A stretch of DNA of 64,000 bases from Leucobacter rhizosphaerae (GCF_022919175.1 NZ_CP095043.1:868001-932000); one strand, 5' to 3'. Shown: positions 1-9,436, counted from the stretch's first letter. Notes: generated by a model not told the origin, from the sequence alone. A program made the numbers and translations.

Positions 1-441
1 CTCCGACCAGTCCATGCCCGCGGTGAAGCCCATGTCCTCCGCCCGCGTGCGGAGCCGCGCGTCGCCGTCCACCCAGAGCAGCCGACCCGCGGCGTCGCCG
101 ATCGCGACGATGAACCCGGAATCGCTCGCCTCCTCGAGCAGCAGGCGCTGCACCACGGGCAGCACTTGACCGAGCGGGTGGACGCGCCGCAGCGCGTCGA
201 GCTCGTCCGCGGAGAGCGCGGGCTGGTCGGGGGTGCGATCGGGGTCCAGGGTGCGCCGGCGCGACCGCAGCCACGAGTCGAAGACGACGGGGCGAAGCGT
301 CTGCTGCGCGGCGAAGCGCTCGCGGAGTTCCGGCTCGGCCGCCGATCCCGAGACCCCGACGAACTGCGCGTGGGCCCGCTCGATCTGGGTGCGACGCTCG
401 CGCACCGATTCCCCGCGTCGCAGCGCCTGCCATCCGCTCAT
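1..441 (-). CDS. GAF-domain regulator, N-terminal part (runs off the window)
   Basis: An open minus-strand frame begins with ATG at 441 and is still open at base 1, giving 147 residues. It starts MSGWQALRRGESVRERR and continues with a motif close to RPVVFDSWLRSR and then LDPD. That pattern is common at the head of actinobacterial GAF-domain proteins related to the AcoR sensor region. A GAF-like stretch follows (LLLEEASDSGFIVAIGDAAGRLL). The DNA-binding part would lie outside the window, so the regulator assignment is inference from the N-terminal pattern. Codon use is strongly G/C-ending like its neighbours. It is separated by about 60 bp from the end of the downstream ligase gene. Confidence 0.65.
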   Translation of the reverse strand, partial: MSGWQALRRGESVRERRTQIERAHAQFVGVSGSAAEPELRERFAAQQTLRPVVFDSWLRSRRRTLDPDRTPDQPALSADELDALRRVHPLGQVLPVVQRLLLEEASDSGFIVAIGDAAGRLLWVDGDARLRTRAEDMGFTAGMDWSE

Positions 442-502
442 CGCCTGCCCCTCCCTCGCGGCCGTACCCCGAGGGTACCCCGCGCTGAGGTGCCGGGCCA
501 GC

Positions 503-1597
503 CTAGGCCGAGTGCGCGCGGTAGAGGTCGAGCAGCGCCGGAACCCCGCCGGCGTCGAAGCGCCGCAGCTGCTCCGCCGCGGGATCACCGGTGCTCCGCC
601 GCCGGGCGACGTACTCCGCCACCAGGCCGAGGTCGCCCGCGGTAGCGAGCTCGTGCTGCACGTGCTCCACGAGTGCCGAGACGGCGTCGTGCGCCGGGAC
701 GGGGTCTCCCGAGAACGGATGCACGAGATCCGACCCCAGACCGTTGCGCGCCGCCTGCCAGTGCGCGCCCGTCACGAGGTCGCGGTGCGGATCGCGACGG
801 GGGTCCCCGCGCTCGGCCTCCGCGATGCAGCGCGACACCAGCGCGCGCACGATCATCGCGAACGCGACGGTGTCACCCGGGTCCAGCTGCGCGTCGGCCG
901 TGCGCAGCTCGACGGTCGGATAGTGGTCCGACAGCCGGACCGACCAGTTGACGACGCCCGTGTCGACGAGGATCCCGCTCCGGACGAACTCGCCCACCAC
1001 GGCCTCGTAGTCGTCGCCGTCGGCGAACGCCGGCGGGTAGCCGGCCGTGGGCCACTGCATCGTCGTGAGGTAGCGCCAGCTCGCGAACCCCGTGCGCTCG
1101 CCCCGGGCGATCGGCGAGTTCGCGGTGAGCGCGACCAGCACCGGCGACCACCGGGCCATCCGCGCCATGACCTCAACGCCGATGTCGCGGGAGGGCACTT
1201 CGACGTGCACATGCGTCCCCGTGGAGTAGTAGCGGGCGGTGAGGTCGCCCATGGCGCGGGAGATCGCCTGGTAGCGCGGCTTCGACGTCACCGTCCCCGG
1301 GACCTCGCTGCCGACGGGCGGCAGCCCCGTGCCCGCGAGCACCACCCCCAGATCGGCGCCCGCTCGCGAGGCCGCCGACCGGAACGTACGAAGGGTCTCC
1401 TCGGCCTCCGCGGCGCGCGTGCACACCGGGGTCGCGGTTTCGAGCTGGCTCTCGAAGTACTCGAGCTCCGCCTGCAGCCCCGGCAGCGCGGCGATGAGCG
1501 GCACCACGACGTCGCGGGGTCGGCCCGTCTCGGCGTCGAGCAGCAGATACTCCTCTTCGACGCCGAAGCGGCGCGCGGGCGTTCGCTGGGAGACCAC
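503..1597 (-). CDS. carboxylate-amine ligase, GCS2/YbdK family
   Basis: A 364-residue protein of the glutamate-cysteine ligase family 2 (YbdK type). These ATP-grasp-related enzymes join glutamate to an amine such as cysteine through a gamma-glutamyl bond. The signature FGVEEEYLLLD lies at the N-terminus (about residues 11-21), followed by the family's ATDLGVVLAGTGLPP-like segment and the YYSTGTHVHVEVP active-site strand. Length is normal for the family (about 360-380). The start is GTG at 1597 with a modest AGGT-type ribosome site 7 nt upstream. It stands alone, more than 150 bp downstream of the branched-chain amino acid operon. True substrate specificity cannot be read from the sequence; in Actinobacteria such paralogues are often annotated as YbdK or EgtA-like. 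Confidence 0.88.
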   Translation of the reverse strand: MVSQRTPARRFGVEEEYLLLDAETGRPRDVVVPLIAALPGLQAELEYFESQLETATPVCTRAAEAEETLRTFRSAASRAGADLGVVLAGTGLPPVGSEVPGTVTSKPRYQAISRAMGDLTARYYSTGTHVHVEVPSRDIGVEVMARMARWSPVLVALTANSPIARGERTGFASWRYLTTMQWPTAGYPPAFADGDDYEAVVGEFVRSGILVDTGVVNWSVRLSDHYPTVELRTADAQLDPGDTVAFAMIVRALVSRCIAEAERGDPRRDPHRDLVTGAHWQAARNGLGSDLVHPFSGDPVPAHDAVSALVEHVQHELATAGDLGLVAEYVARRRSTGDPAAEQLRRFDAGGVPALLDLYRAHSA

Positions 1598-1755
1598 GTG
1601 CTACCTGCCCTTCGTGCGCGGACCTCCATAGTGGCACGACCGACCGGCCGCACGCGATGTCACGCGCTGAAAAGCACGGATCATGACGGTGCGGGGCCTG
1701 GTGATCGCGCGGCGCCTGGTTCCCTCGCGGCGGGGCGCTCCCGCACGGTGTTCGA

Positions 1756-2550
1756 TCACCGAACGGTGTTGCGGAGGATCCCGATCCCCTCGATCTCGAC
1801 CTCGACGACGTCACCCGCGTCGAGCGTGCCGACTCCCGCCGGGGTGCCCGTGAGGATCACGTCGCCCGGCAGCAGTGTGAAGGCCTGCGAGGCGTGCGCC
1901 ACGATCTTCGACAGGCTGTGGATCAGCTGCGATGTGCGGCCGTCCTGACGCACCTCGCCGTTCACGCGGGTCACGAGGCGGGCATCGCTGAGGTCGGGGT
2001 CGGTCTCGATCACGGGCCCGAGCGGGCAGAACGTGTCGAAGCCCTTGCCCCGGGTCCACTGCCCGTCCGCGATCTGGATGTCGCGCGCCGTCACATCGTT
2101 CGCGCAGGTGAAGCCGAAGACGTACGAGAGCGCCTCCTGTTCGGAGACGTCCTTCGCGAGGGCACCGATGACCAGCGCGAGCTCCCCCTCGTACTCCACG
2201 CGCTCCGAGATCGACGGGCGCACGATGGTGTCGCCCGGCCCGATCACCGAGGTGTTCGGCTTCAAGAAGAGCAGGGGCTCGGTCGGAGCTTCCGCTCCCA
2301 TCCCGGTGACCCCGCTCATCTCGGCGACGTGGTCGGCGTAGTTCTTGCCGACGCACACCACCTTGGAGCGCGGGATCACGGGCGCGAGCAGGCGTACGTC
2401 CTCGAACCGGAACCGGCGGCCCGTCGTGTCGTAGCCGGCCACGAGCGGGTCCCCCGTGAGCTCCACGAGCTCCACGCCCGTGCCCTCCTGCGCGGCGTCG
2501 ACCACCCCGTAGGAGATCTCGCCGTCTACCTCGAAACGCGCGATCTTCAC
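1756..2550 (-). CDS. fumarylacetoacetate hydrolase family protein
   Basis: A 264-residue FAH-fold protein. The family cleaves or decarboxylates beta-diketo acids with a divalent metal. Visible hallmarks are VVCVGKNYADHVAEM, the metal-binding region ISERVEYEGELALVIG (two Glu), CANDVTARDIQ, KGFDTFCPLGP and the C-terminal GDVILTGTPAGVG. The GTG start lies 5 bp after the ilvE stop codon, so it is translated as the third gene of leuB-ilvE-FAH. This neighbourhood is common in Actinobacteria, usually followed by gltX, which is absent here. Its exact substrate in that context is not established. Length and motifs are complete, with no sign of damage. Confidence 0.92.
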   Translation of the reverse strand: MKIARFEVDGEISYGVVDAAQEGTGVELVELTGDPLVAGYDTTGRRFRFEDVRLLAPVIPRSKVVCVGKNYADHVAEMSGVTGMGAEAPTEPLLFLKPNTSVIGPGDTIVRPSISERVEYEGELALVIGALAKDVSEQEALSYVFGFTCANDVTARDIQIADGQWTRGKGFDTFCPLGPVIETDPDLSDARLVTRVNGEVRQDGRTSQLIHSLSKIVAHASQAFTLLPGDVILTGTPAGVGTLDAGDVVEVEIEGIGILRNTVR

Positions 2551-2554
2551 GGGG

Positions 2555-3646
2555 TTACGCCTCCACCAGCACGTCGATCCAGCCGTGCGGATCCTCGCGG
2601 GTGCCGAACTGGATGCCCGTCAGCTCCTCGCGGAGCGACAGGGTGATCGGGCCGGGTGCGGCGTCGCCGAAGTCGATCGTGAAGTCGGCGGTCTTGAGCT
2701 CGCGGATCGGGGTGATCACGGCCGCGGTGCCGCAGGCGAACGCCTCCGTGATGGTGCCTTCCTCGACCCCGGCGCGCCACTCGCGCACGGTCACGTCCCG
2801 CTCCTCCACCGCGAGTCCACGGTCCTTCGCGAGCTGGATGAGGCTCTTGCGGGTGATCCCGTTCAGGATGTTGCCGTTGAGCCGCGGGGTCACCAGCGTG
2901 CCGTCGGCGCGGACCAGGAACAGGTTCATGCCGCCGAGCTCGTCGATCGTGTCGTCCGTCGCCGAATCGGTGAACAGCACCTGCTGGCAGCCGTGCGCCG
3001 CGGCCTCGCTCTGCGGCAGCAGCGACGCCGCGTAGTTGCCGCCGCACTTCGCGGCGCCGGTTCCGCCGCGACCCGCGCGGGAGTGCGTCTCGGAGAGCCA
3101 GATCGAGACGGGCTTCACGCCGCCCGTGAAGTACGGCCCGGCCGGGCTCGCGATGACGAGGAAGCGGGCGCGCTCGGCCGCCCGCACGCCGAGGAAGCTC
3201 TCATCGGCGATCATGAAGGGGCGCAGGTACAGGCTCTGGTCGGCACCGCTCGGCACCCAGTCGGCGTCGATCTCGACGAGCTCGCGCACCGCGGCCACGA
3301 ACAGTTCGACCGGGATCTCCGGCAGGGAGAGGCGGCGCGCGGACTCGTTCAGGCGGCGGGCGTTCTCCTCGGGCCGGAAGGCGACGAGGGCGCCGTCGGC
3401 GTGACGATACGCCTTCATGCCCTCGAAGATCTCCTGGCCGTAGTGCAGCACTGAGGAGGCGGGGTCCATCGGGATCGGGCCGTAGGGCAGGACCTCGGGC
3501 GTCTGCCACCCGTCGGCCTTGGTCCAGACGATCGAGACCATGTGATCGGTGAAGTAGTTGCCGAACCCGGGGTCGGCGAGGATCGCCTCGCGCTCGGCCG
3601 GGGAACGGCGATCTGCGGTGGTGCGGGTAAATGCGAGTTCGGTCAT
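2555..3646 (-). CDS. ilvE: branched-chain amino acid aminotransferase
   Basis: A 363-residue PLP-dependent class IV aminotransferase. It transfers the amino group between glutamate and the 2-oxo acids of leucine, isoleucine and valine. The ATG at 3646 gives MTELAFTRTTADRRSP and fits the family length; longer upstream extensions are not supported. The segment GTGAAKCGGNYAASLLPQ carries the Schiff-base lysine. YLRPFMIAD, GGMNLFLV and NGITRKSLIQLA match IlvE substrate and phosphate-binding regions. It lies 55 bp downstream of leuB and 4 bp before the FAH-family gene, which indicates an operon for branched-chain amino acid synthesis. Confidence 0.96.
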   Translation of the reverse strand: MTELAFTRTTADRRSPAEREAILADPGFGNYFTDHMVSIVWTKADGWQTPEVLPYGPIPMDPASSVLHYGQEIFEGMKAYRHADGALVAFRPEENARRLNESARRLSLPEIPVELFVAAVRELVEIDADWVPSGADQSLYLRPFMIADESFLGVRAAERARFLVIASPAGPYFTGGVKPVSIWLSETHSRAGRGGTGAAKCGGNYAASLLPQSEAAAHGCQQVLFTDSATDDTIDELGGMNLFLVRADGTLVTPRLNGNILNGITRKSLIQLAKDRGLAVEERDVTVREWRAGVEEGTITEAFACGTAAVITPIRELKTADFTIDFGDAAPGPITLSLREELTGIQFGTREDPHGWIDVLVEA

Positions 3647-3701
3647 GACAGCACTTTCGGTGTCGGAGTGCTCGCGCGGGGCGCGGGCGAAGGAGGGAGA
3701 A

Positions 3702-4760
3702 TCAGGAGCGGGACAGCTCCGCGAGGATCGCGTCGCCGACCTGAGCGGTGGCGCGGGGCGCGGAGCCGCGGGTGGCGAGGTCGGCCCGGACGGCGTCGCG
3801 GATGCGGCTGGCCTCGGCGCCGAGGCCGAGGTGATCGAGCATGATGGCCGCGGACAGGATCGCCGCGGTCGGGTCCGCCTTCTGCTGCCCGGCGATGTCG
3901 GGAGCGGAGCCGTGGACGGGCTCGAACATGCTCGGGAACGTGCCGTCGGGGTTGATGTTCCCCGAGGCCGCGAGTCCGATGCCGCCGCCGATGGCGCCGG
4001 CCAGGTCGGTGAGGATGTCACCGAAGAGGTTGTCCGTGACGATCACATCGAAGCGCGATGGGTCCTGGACCATAAAAATGGTGGCAGCGTCGACGTGCAT
4101 GTAGTCGACCTCGATCTGCGGGTACTCGGCGGCGACGGCCTGCACGACACGCTGCCAGATCGCCCCGGCGTGCACCAGCACGTTCGTCTTGTGCACCCAG
4201 GTGAGCTTCTGGCGCGGGCGGGCCGCGGCGGTCTCGAACGCGTAGCGCACGACCCGCTCGACCCCGAACGCGGTGTTCACCGAGACCTCGGTGGCGACCT
4301 CGTGGGGCGTGCCGCCGCGCAGGGTGCCGCCGTTGCCCGCGTACGGGCCCTCGGTGCCCTCGCGCACGACGAGGAAGTCGACGTGACCGGGATCCCGCAG
4401 CGTCGACGTGACACCCGGGAACAGGGTGCACGGGCGGAGATTCGCGTAGTGCTCGAAGTCGAAGCGGAGCTTCAGGAGCAGCCCGCGCTCGATGTTCGCG
4501 TCGCGCAGCCGGGGGTCGCCCGGGACCCCTCCGATCGCCCCGAAGAGGATCGCGTCGTGCTCGGCGATCGCGGCCTGCTCGGCCTCGGGAAGCGTCTCCC
4601 CCGTCGCGAGGTAGCGCTCGGCGCCGAGCGAGAACTCGGTGCGATCGAGCACCACGTCACCACCGGCGAGCACCGCGTCGAGGACCCGATTGGCTTCCGC
4701 GATCACTTCCGGGCCGATGCCATCGCCGGGAATGACTGCGAGCTTGATGGTGCGGGTCAC
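3702..4760 (-). CDS. leuB: 3-isopropylmalate dehydrogenase
   Basis: A 352-residue NAD-dependent beta-decarboxylating dehydrogenase, third step of leucine synthesis. The start is taken as GTG at 4760 because GGAGGA sits 7 nt upstream and the protein then begins at [19 protein letters not shown]; an ATG 30 bp further up would add ten residues without homology. [51 protein letters not shown] and [14 protein letters not shown] are standard LeuB blocks (substrate arginines, catalytic Lys, metal-binding Asp residues and NAD adenosine site). It is the first gene of the leuB-ilvE-FAH operon; leuA is at 23 kb in the same window. A weak promoter is visible upstream. Confidence 0.96.
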   Translation of the reverse strand: MTRTIKLAVIPGDGIGPEVIAEANRVLDAVLAGGDVVLDRTEFSLGAERYLATGETLPEAEQAAIAEHDAILFGAIGGVPGDPRLRDANIERGLLLKLRFDFEHYANLRPCTLFPGVTSTLRDPGHVDFLVVREGTEGPYAGNGGTLRGGTPHEVATEVSVNTAFGVERVVRYAFETAAARPRQKLTWVHKTNVLVHAGAIWQRVVQAVAAEYPQIEVDYMHVDAATIFMVQDPSRFDVIVTDNLFGDILTDLAGAIGGGIGLAASGNINPDGTFPSMFEPVHGSAPDIAGQQKADPTAAILSAAIMLDHLGLGAEASRIRDAVRADLATRGSAPRATAQVGDAILAELSRS

Positions 4761-4793
4761 TGAACGCTCCTCCGTGTGTGCCTGAATCACTCC

Positions 4794-4821
4794 AGCATAC
4801 TGGTGGCTCTGCGGAGTTCGA
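4794..4821 (-). promoter_or_regulatory. possible promoter of leuB-ilvE operon
   Basis: On the minus strand TCGAAC (4821-4816) and TATGCT (4799-4794) are separated by 16 bp. They stand about 34 bp upstream of the leuB GTG, in a position suited to a short 5' leader. The -35 match is weak, so this is a sequence-only guess. Confidence 0.35.
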
Positions 4822-4985
4822 GCGTCTCGCCCCGCCGCTGAGATCTGCGTTCGCGCTGAGCGATTCGATCCATCCGGTCAGCAGGATTGCGGATCTCTGC
4901 ATCACTGCTCGTCTGTGCCGTGCTGGGCCCCGGGACGACGAGGTGCACTCGTGCGAGCCCGCGCAGTGCGGGGCCCCAGAAACCA

Positions 4986-5015
4986 CGAAAGCCCCACCCG
5001 AAGGTGAGGCTTTCG
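4986..5015 (-). terminator. hairpin terminator after tRNA-Glu
   Basis: The minus-strand transcript forms a 13-bp stem (CGAAAGCCUCACC against GGUGGGGCUUUCG, with one U-G wobble) closed by a UUCG tetraloop. It starts 6 nt beyond the tRNA 3' end. There is only a weak U-rich tail, as is common in high-GC Actinobacteria. Confidence 0.8.
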
Positions 5016-5021
5016 ATCCGG

Positions 5022-5094
5022 TGACCCCAGCGGGATTCGAACCCGCGTTACCGCCGTGAGAGGGCAGCGTACTAGGCCGCTATACGATGGGGCC
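5022..5094 (-). tRNA. tRNA-Glu (anticodon CTC)
   Basis: A 73-nt cloverleaf on the minus strand. The acceptor stem GGCCCCA pairs with TGGGGTC, followed by discriminator A. The anticodon loop reads CCCTCTCAC with CTC in the middle, and the T-arm is CGGGTTCGAATCCCG. CCA is not encoded. It lies upstream of leuB-ilvE and is separated from it by a strong hairpin terminator. In related genomes tRNA-Glu commonly sits close to this operon. Confidence 0.96.
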
Positions 5095-5239
5095 GGAGTT
5101 GATTCTGGCGCTGGGATTCTCACCCCGCCGCCGTAGCAACTCATCTATCTTGGCACACGTCTCGCAATCGCGCAAAACCGGGCCGGCACCGACGGCGCGT
5201 CACCAGTGCTGGCGGGGTTCTCGGCGGTGTCGCACGGGC

Positions 5240-6838
5240 TCACGAGGCGAGCCGCACCCGGGCCCAGAGCAGCACCCCCGCGAGCACCGCGGCACTCGTG
5301 ATGAGCGCGGCGACCGGCACGCCCCCGGCCGCGATCCCGAGCGCCCACACGACGGCGAGCAGGGCCCCGAGCAGCGCGGCGGCGATGGAGCCGTCGAGGG
5401 TCCAGAGCAGCACGTTGATCCCGGAAGCGTCGCCGACGGGCGTCGGCACGGGTGCGAGCAGCCGCATCGGGATCGTGCCCTTCAGCGAGGACAGCACCCG
5501 GAGCGCGAGCGCGGTGCCCACCAGCGCCCCGGCGGAGACCGGTGCGACCGCCGTGGGCGCGGCACCCCAGCCGGAGACGACCAGCGCGCCTCCCCCGAGA
5601 GCCGCCGCCAGCAGGCCGAGCAGGAGCGGCAGCTGCAGGTGCCGCAGCAGGAGCCCCTGCGGAGTCGCGGGGAGCAGCCCGGGCGATCCGGCGCCATCGG
5701 CCGCGGTCGCGAGCCCTCGGCACCAGGGCTGCAGCGCGGCGTACGCGAGGAGCACAGCGACGGCGCCGAGCGTGCCGACCACCAGGAGATCGGGGTCCGT
5801 ACCGGCCGCGGCTCCGGCCCCGCCACCGACGGCGATCCCCCAGATCGCGGCCGCCGCCGTCACCCCGATGAGGGCGAGCAGACTCCGCGCCGGCGTCCGG
5901 ATCACCCCGAGCAGATCGCGAGAGAGGAGCGTCAGGGTCAGGTGCGCCGTCGGTCGCACGCGCAGTCGTCGCCCGACGCGCACGGGTGCCCCGAGCCGCG
6001 CGAGGGCGGCCTTCGGGTCGCCCGACATCGCCGAGATGCCGATTGCGTCCCAGCGCGCGGCCTGCTCGCGCAACGCCTCCCACCGCAGCCGTGCGGCCAT
6101 GCGCGGCGCGAGCATCGCGAGGATCATGGCGACGACGGCGAGCAGACCGGCGAGCAGCAGCACCGGGGCAGAGCGCCCCGGATCCGCCGCGGCGAACACC
6201 AGACCGGCGACCCACGACCACGGATCGACCGGCCCCGCGAGCCCGCCTCCATCGGCGTCGCCGACCCACCCCGCGAGCTGCAGCGCGGCGAGCCCCGCGA
6301 GCGCCCCGGCGACGCCCCAGCGCACCCCGCGGCCCACCTGGCCGAGCAGCATCCCGAACGCCGCGAGCACCCCGAGGCCCGCACCCCCGAGCAGCAGCGC
6401 GACAGCGAGGGCCGGGTCGAGGTCGGCGCGCAGCAGACGCGTCGCGACGACGATCCCGGCCACGAACATCCCGAGCCCCGCCCCGAGCGCCAGCGCACGT
6501 GCGACCGGGGCTGCGAGAAGCCGGCGACGCGGGATCGCGGAGGTGTGGAGCAGGTCGAGCTGCGGCAGCCCGGTCCGCGCGGGCCCGCCCTGCGCCCCGG
6601 CGAGCACGCACAGCGCGGTGAGGCCGGTGAGCACCGCGGCGAGCGCTTCGCTCGGGGTCGTCCCCGGCACGGGTAGCGCCTCGAGCATCCACAGCACGAG
6701 CCCCCGCACGAGCGGCGCCCCGACGATGATGACGAGCATCACCGCGAGGTAGATCCGGTACGACACCTCCGAGGCATCGGCCCGGTCGCGCCGCCCTCGC
6801 AGCACCGCCCGCACGGCGCGCAGCTCAGGCGACGCCAA
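5240..6838 (-). CDS. multi-spanning ABC exporter permease (DUF6297-like)
   Basis: A 532-residue, very Ala/Leu-rich membrane protein with roughly a dozen hydrophobic segments and a cytoplasmic N-terminus. The TTG start at 6838 is chosen because GGAGG lies exactly 6 nt upstream; the coding region overlaps the end of the ATP-binding gene by 14 bp. The coupling with that gene is the main evidence that it is the membrane half of an ABC transporter; the sequence resembles actinobacterial DUF6297 proteins. The transported substrate is unknown. It ends about 145 bp before tRNA-Glu. Confidence 0.75.
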   Translation of the reverse strand: MASPELRAVRAVLRGRRDRADASEVSYRIYLAVMLVIIVGAPLVRGLVLWMLEALPVPGTTPSEALAAVLTGLTALCVLAGAQGGPARTGLPQLDLLHTSAIPRRRLLAAPVARALALGAGLGMFVAGIVVATRLLRADLDPALAVALLLGGAGLGVLAAFGMLLGQVGRGVRWGVAGALAGLAALQLAGWVGDADGGGLAGPVDPWSWVAGLVFAAADPGRSAPVLLLAGLLAVVAMILAMLAPRMAARLRWEALREQAARWDAIGISAMSGDPKAALARLGAPVRVGRRLRVRPTAHLTLTLLSRDLLGVIRTPARSLLALIGVTAAAAIWGIAVGGGAGAAAGTDPDLLVVGTLGAVAVLLAYAALQPWCRGLATAADGAGSPGLLPATPQGLLLRHLQLPLLLGLLAAALGGGALVVSGWGAAPTAVAPVSAGALVGTALALRVLSSLKGTIPMRLLAPVPTPVGDASGINVLLWTLDGSIAAALLGALLAVVWALGIAAGGVPVAALITSAAVLAGVLLWARVRLAS

Positions 6839-7520
6839 CGACCACCTCCGCGTCGGCGACCCGCGCGACGAGTTCGGGGTCGTGCGTCGCGAACGCCACG
6901 GCGACCCCCTGCGCGCGCGCCCGCTCGATCGCCTTGGCGACGAGCCCGCGGCGATCGGGATCGAGCCGCTGCTCGGGTTCGTCGAGCAGCAGCACCGAGG
7001 CGGGCCGCGCGAACGTCACGGCAAGCGAAACCAACTGCCGCTGCCCGCTGGAGAGCTCGTGCGGGAACCGCGTGCGGAGCCCCTCGAGCCCGAAGTGATC
7101 GATCGCGCCGGAACCGAACCCCGGCGCCGCGATCGCGGCGCGCTCCAGCGGCTCCGACCGCGATCCCGACCGTGCCCCCGACCACGCGGCCTCGATCAGT
7201 GCCAGCTGGTCCTGGATCGTGAGGTCCGGGTACAGCGTGGGCGGTTCGATGAGCGCCGCGACGGCGGCACGGTGATCGGCTCGGCGCTCGTCAAGTGCGT
7301 CGCCCGCCAGCCGCACGGATCCCGCGGTCGGACGGAGACGTCCGCTCAGCACCCGCAGCAGCGTGGTCTTGCCCGCACCGTTCTGCCCGCGCACCGCCAC
7401 GCAGGTCCCGGCGGCCAGCGCGAGGGTCGTCGGGGCGAGCAGTTCGGCACCGTCGAGCTCGACCGCGACGCCGTCCGCGACCAGCAGCCCCGAGTTCCCG
7501 GGCGCAGGGGTCCCGGTCAT
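6825..7520 (-). CDS. ABC transporter ATP-binding protein
   Basis: A 231-residue ABC ATPase. The Walker A motif GQNGAGKTT lies at about residues 45-53, the signature is LSSGQRQ, Walker B is VLLLDEP, and the switch histidine is in FATHD. The ATG at 7520 overlaps the stop codon of the YbaK-like gene (ATGA), and the downstream permease overlaps its own end, so three genes are translated in a coupled row. ATPases of this short type with a single large permease usually belong to exporter-like systems. No substrate can be assigned. Confidence 0.9.
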   Translation of the reverse strand: MTGTPAPGNSGLLVADGVAVELDGAELLAPTTLALAAGTCVAVRGQNGAGKTTLLRVLSGRLRPTAGSVRLAGDALDERRADHRAAVAALIEPPTLYPDLTIQDQLALIEAAWSGARSGSRSEPLERAAIAAPGFGSGAIDHFGLEGLRTRFPHELSSGQRQLVSLAVTFARPASVLLLDEPEQRLDPDRRGLVAKAIERARAQGVAVAFATHDPELVARVADAEVVVGVA

Positions 7521-8071
7521 TCGAGCTCCCGAGCGAGCCCCTCGATCACTTCCACCCGGGGCAGCCCGGCGAGCACCGCGCCGGGAAGGCTGATCTTCGC
7601 GCCGCGGATCCCGGCCCCGATGATCGCGTCGGGCACCAGGGGGACGCGCTCGTCGACGAGCACCCGCCAGTCCTCCGGCAGGCCGACGGGGGTGATCCCG
7701 CCGTACTCCATGCCGGTGAGCGCCGTCGCCTCGTCCATCGGGGCGAAGCTCACCTTGCGGGCGCCGAGGAGCTTGCGCACCGCCCCGTTCACGTCGGCCC
7801 GGGTCGTGGCGAGCACGACGCACGCGGCGTAGCTCACGACATCGCCGCGCTTGCCGGCGACCACGATGCAGTTGGCGGAGGCGTCCGGGGCGACGCCGTA
7901 GGCCTCGCAGAACGCGGCCGTGTCAGCGAGGTCCGCGTCGATCGGAGCCACGCGGATTGCCGCGGCATCCGCGGCCGGCATCGACGCGATCGCGTCGCGC
8001 ACGGGCGCGGCGAGCAGTTCGGTGGCCTCCAGGGCCGGTCGCAGGTCCAGGCTCACAGCATCCACGGGCAC
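7517..8071 (-). CDS. YbaK/EbsC-family aminoacyl-tRNA deacylase
   Basis: A 184-residue protein of the YbaK/ProX editing superfamily, which hydrolyses mischarged aminoacyl-tRNAs such as Cys-tRNAPro. NCIVVAGKRGDVVSYAACVV, the conserved LGARKVSFAP block with the catalytic Lys region, GGITPVGLP and VDERVPL are recognisable. Length fits the stand-alone family. It is the first gene of a coupled trio with the ABC ATPase and permease. Specificity (Cys-tRNAPro or another mischarged species) cannot be read from the sequence. Confidence 0.88.
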   Translation of the reverse strand: MPVDAVSLDLRPALEATELLAAPVRDAIASMPAADAAAIRVAPIDADLADTAAFCEAYGVAPDASANCIVVAGKRGDVVSYAACVVLATTRADVNGAVRKLLGARKVSFAPMDEATALTGMEYGGITPVGLPEDWRVLVDERVPLVPDAIIGAGIRGAKISLPGAVLAGLPRVEVIEGLARELE

Positions 8072-8119
8072 CAGTACTCCTCCTCCGAGCGGCGGGCGGA
8101 TCCCGCACTCACCGACAGC

Positions 8120-9436
8120 CTAGCGAGCCGGCCGTCGGAGGAGGTCCAGCAGGATCAGCGCGACGACCGCACCGATGAGCGTGCCGACGACGAGCCCCGG
8201 GGTGAGCGGCCGGGCGAGCAGCACGATCGCGCCGGCGCCCGCGGCGACGGCGATCCGGATCACCCGCTGGAACCGCTCGATCCACGCCCCGAACGCGCCT
8301 GTGCCGACCCCGTACCGGTCGCCGATCGTCCGCAGCCGATCCGCGCCCGCGCTCGTCATCGCCCGGAGCCGCGTCGGCAGCGGTGCGGGTCCCGTGCCCC
8401 AGCCGACAATCACGAGCAGCACCGCCACCGTGAACACCGCCGCGGACGTCTGCGAGAGCGGCGAGAGGATGGCCGAGAGGATCGCCGTGGCGGCATCGGC
8501 GGGCAGCGGCGTCACGGCCGGAACGACCTGCGCGGCGATCGCGAACCCCACGAGCAGCACGCCCATCGCGATGGCGAGACCGATCGCGGCTCCCATCAGC
8601 GCCCGCCGTCGCCGCCGTGCAACGATCACTCCGGCGGCGAGCAGCGCGAGCGCGATCCAGGGCAGCCACGGCCCGATCACGGTCGCCGCACCGTACCCCG
8701 CCTGGGCCCCGGTGAGCGAGACGTCCTCGGCGATCGGCAGCACCACGTCGACCGCCGGGATGCTCGCTGCGATCCCGAGCCCCTGTGCGACGAGCGCCTC
8801 CTGCACCGTGCCGATCACCGGCCCGAGCTGCAGGCCGAGCGAGCCGTCGGGAGCAATGGCCAGCGCGGCCCCCGGCTCGCCGCGCAGCGTCTGGTTGAGC
8901 TGCGAGTGGCTGAGGGTCAGCACCTCCCGCCACCCCGTGGAGAACGCTTCCGACGCCACGACGGACTCCACCGTCGAGCGCACGAGACCCGAGAGGCCGA
9001 GGTTGATCGGCGTCTCGAGCGCCCGCGCCGCGGAGACGGCCGTGCCCGGCGCCCCCAGATCCTCGATGCCGTCGATCAGTGCGGCGGTGAGAGCGGGAAG
9101 ATCCACCTCCCGCTCGATGATCCCGACGGCTTCCGCGGTGACGAAGCGCTGCACGGCCGGGTCGTCGGCGAGCGGCGCGAACACCCCCACGAAGCGGTCG
9201 GTGTCGGTCAGCAGGCCGTGCGCCCACGCCCCCACCGTGGCGACCGGTGCGAGCACGGCGCCGAGCACGATGAGCAACGCGGAGACCACGGCCCGCCAGC
9301 GGCGCCCGGTCGTCGCGGCGCGCGGCGGGTCGAGTCGGTCGCGGAGCTCGGCGTTCTCCCGTTCCATCCGGTCGAGCCTGGCCTGCAGGTCCGCAGCAGA
9401 CCCGGCGGCAGACCCAGCGGCAGATCCCGCGGTCAC
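8120..9436 (-). CDS. membrane protein of unknown function with N-terminal coiled coil
   Basis: A 438-residue integral membrane protein. The chosen GTG at 9436 overlaps the stop of the preceding holin-like gene (GTGA), giving a start VTAGSAAGSAAGSAADLQ. A short repeated AGSA segment is followed by a predicted coiled coil (LQARLDRMERENAELRDRL), then a first membrane helix, a long extracytoplasmic domain of about 190 residues (DTDRFVGVFAPLADDPAVQRF and following) and at least five further hydrophobic segments near the C-terminus. This layout resembles uncharacterised actinobacterial membrane proteins; no catalytic motif is evident. Function unknown. Confidence 0.75.
   Translation of the reverse strand: MTAGSAAGSAAGSAADLQARLDRMERENAELRDRLDPPRAATTGRRWRAVVSALLIVLGAVLAPVATVGAWAHGLLTDTDRFVGVFAPLADDPAVQRFVTAEAVGIIEREVDLPALTAALIDGIEDLGAPGTAVSAARALETPINLGLSGLVRSTVESVVASEAFSTGWREVLTLSHSQLNQTLRGEPGAALAIAPDGSLGLQLGPVIGTVQEALVAQGLGIAASIPAVDVVLPIAEDVSLTGAQAGYGAATVIGPWLPWIALALLAAGVIVARRRRRALMGAAIGLAIAMGVLLVGFAIAAQVVPAVTPLPADAATAILSAILSPLSQTSAAVFTVAVLLVIVGWGTGPAPLPTRLRAMTSAGADRLRTIGDRYGVGTGAFGAWIERFQRVIRIAVAAGAGAIVLLARPLTPGLVVGTLIGAVVALILLDLLRRPAR

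Noticed and set aside
233..1948. Long open frame on the + strand covering the GCS2 ligase gene
   Set aside because: The opposite strand encodes a clear GCS2 protein. The + strand product is a low-complexity Arg/Ala mirror frame typical of high-GC DNA.
5087..6752. Long + strand frames opposite the ABC permease
   Set aside because: Arg/Pro/Ser-rich products without motifs; the minus-strand membrane protein has a strong GGAGG site and is coupled to its ATPase.
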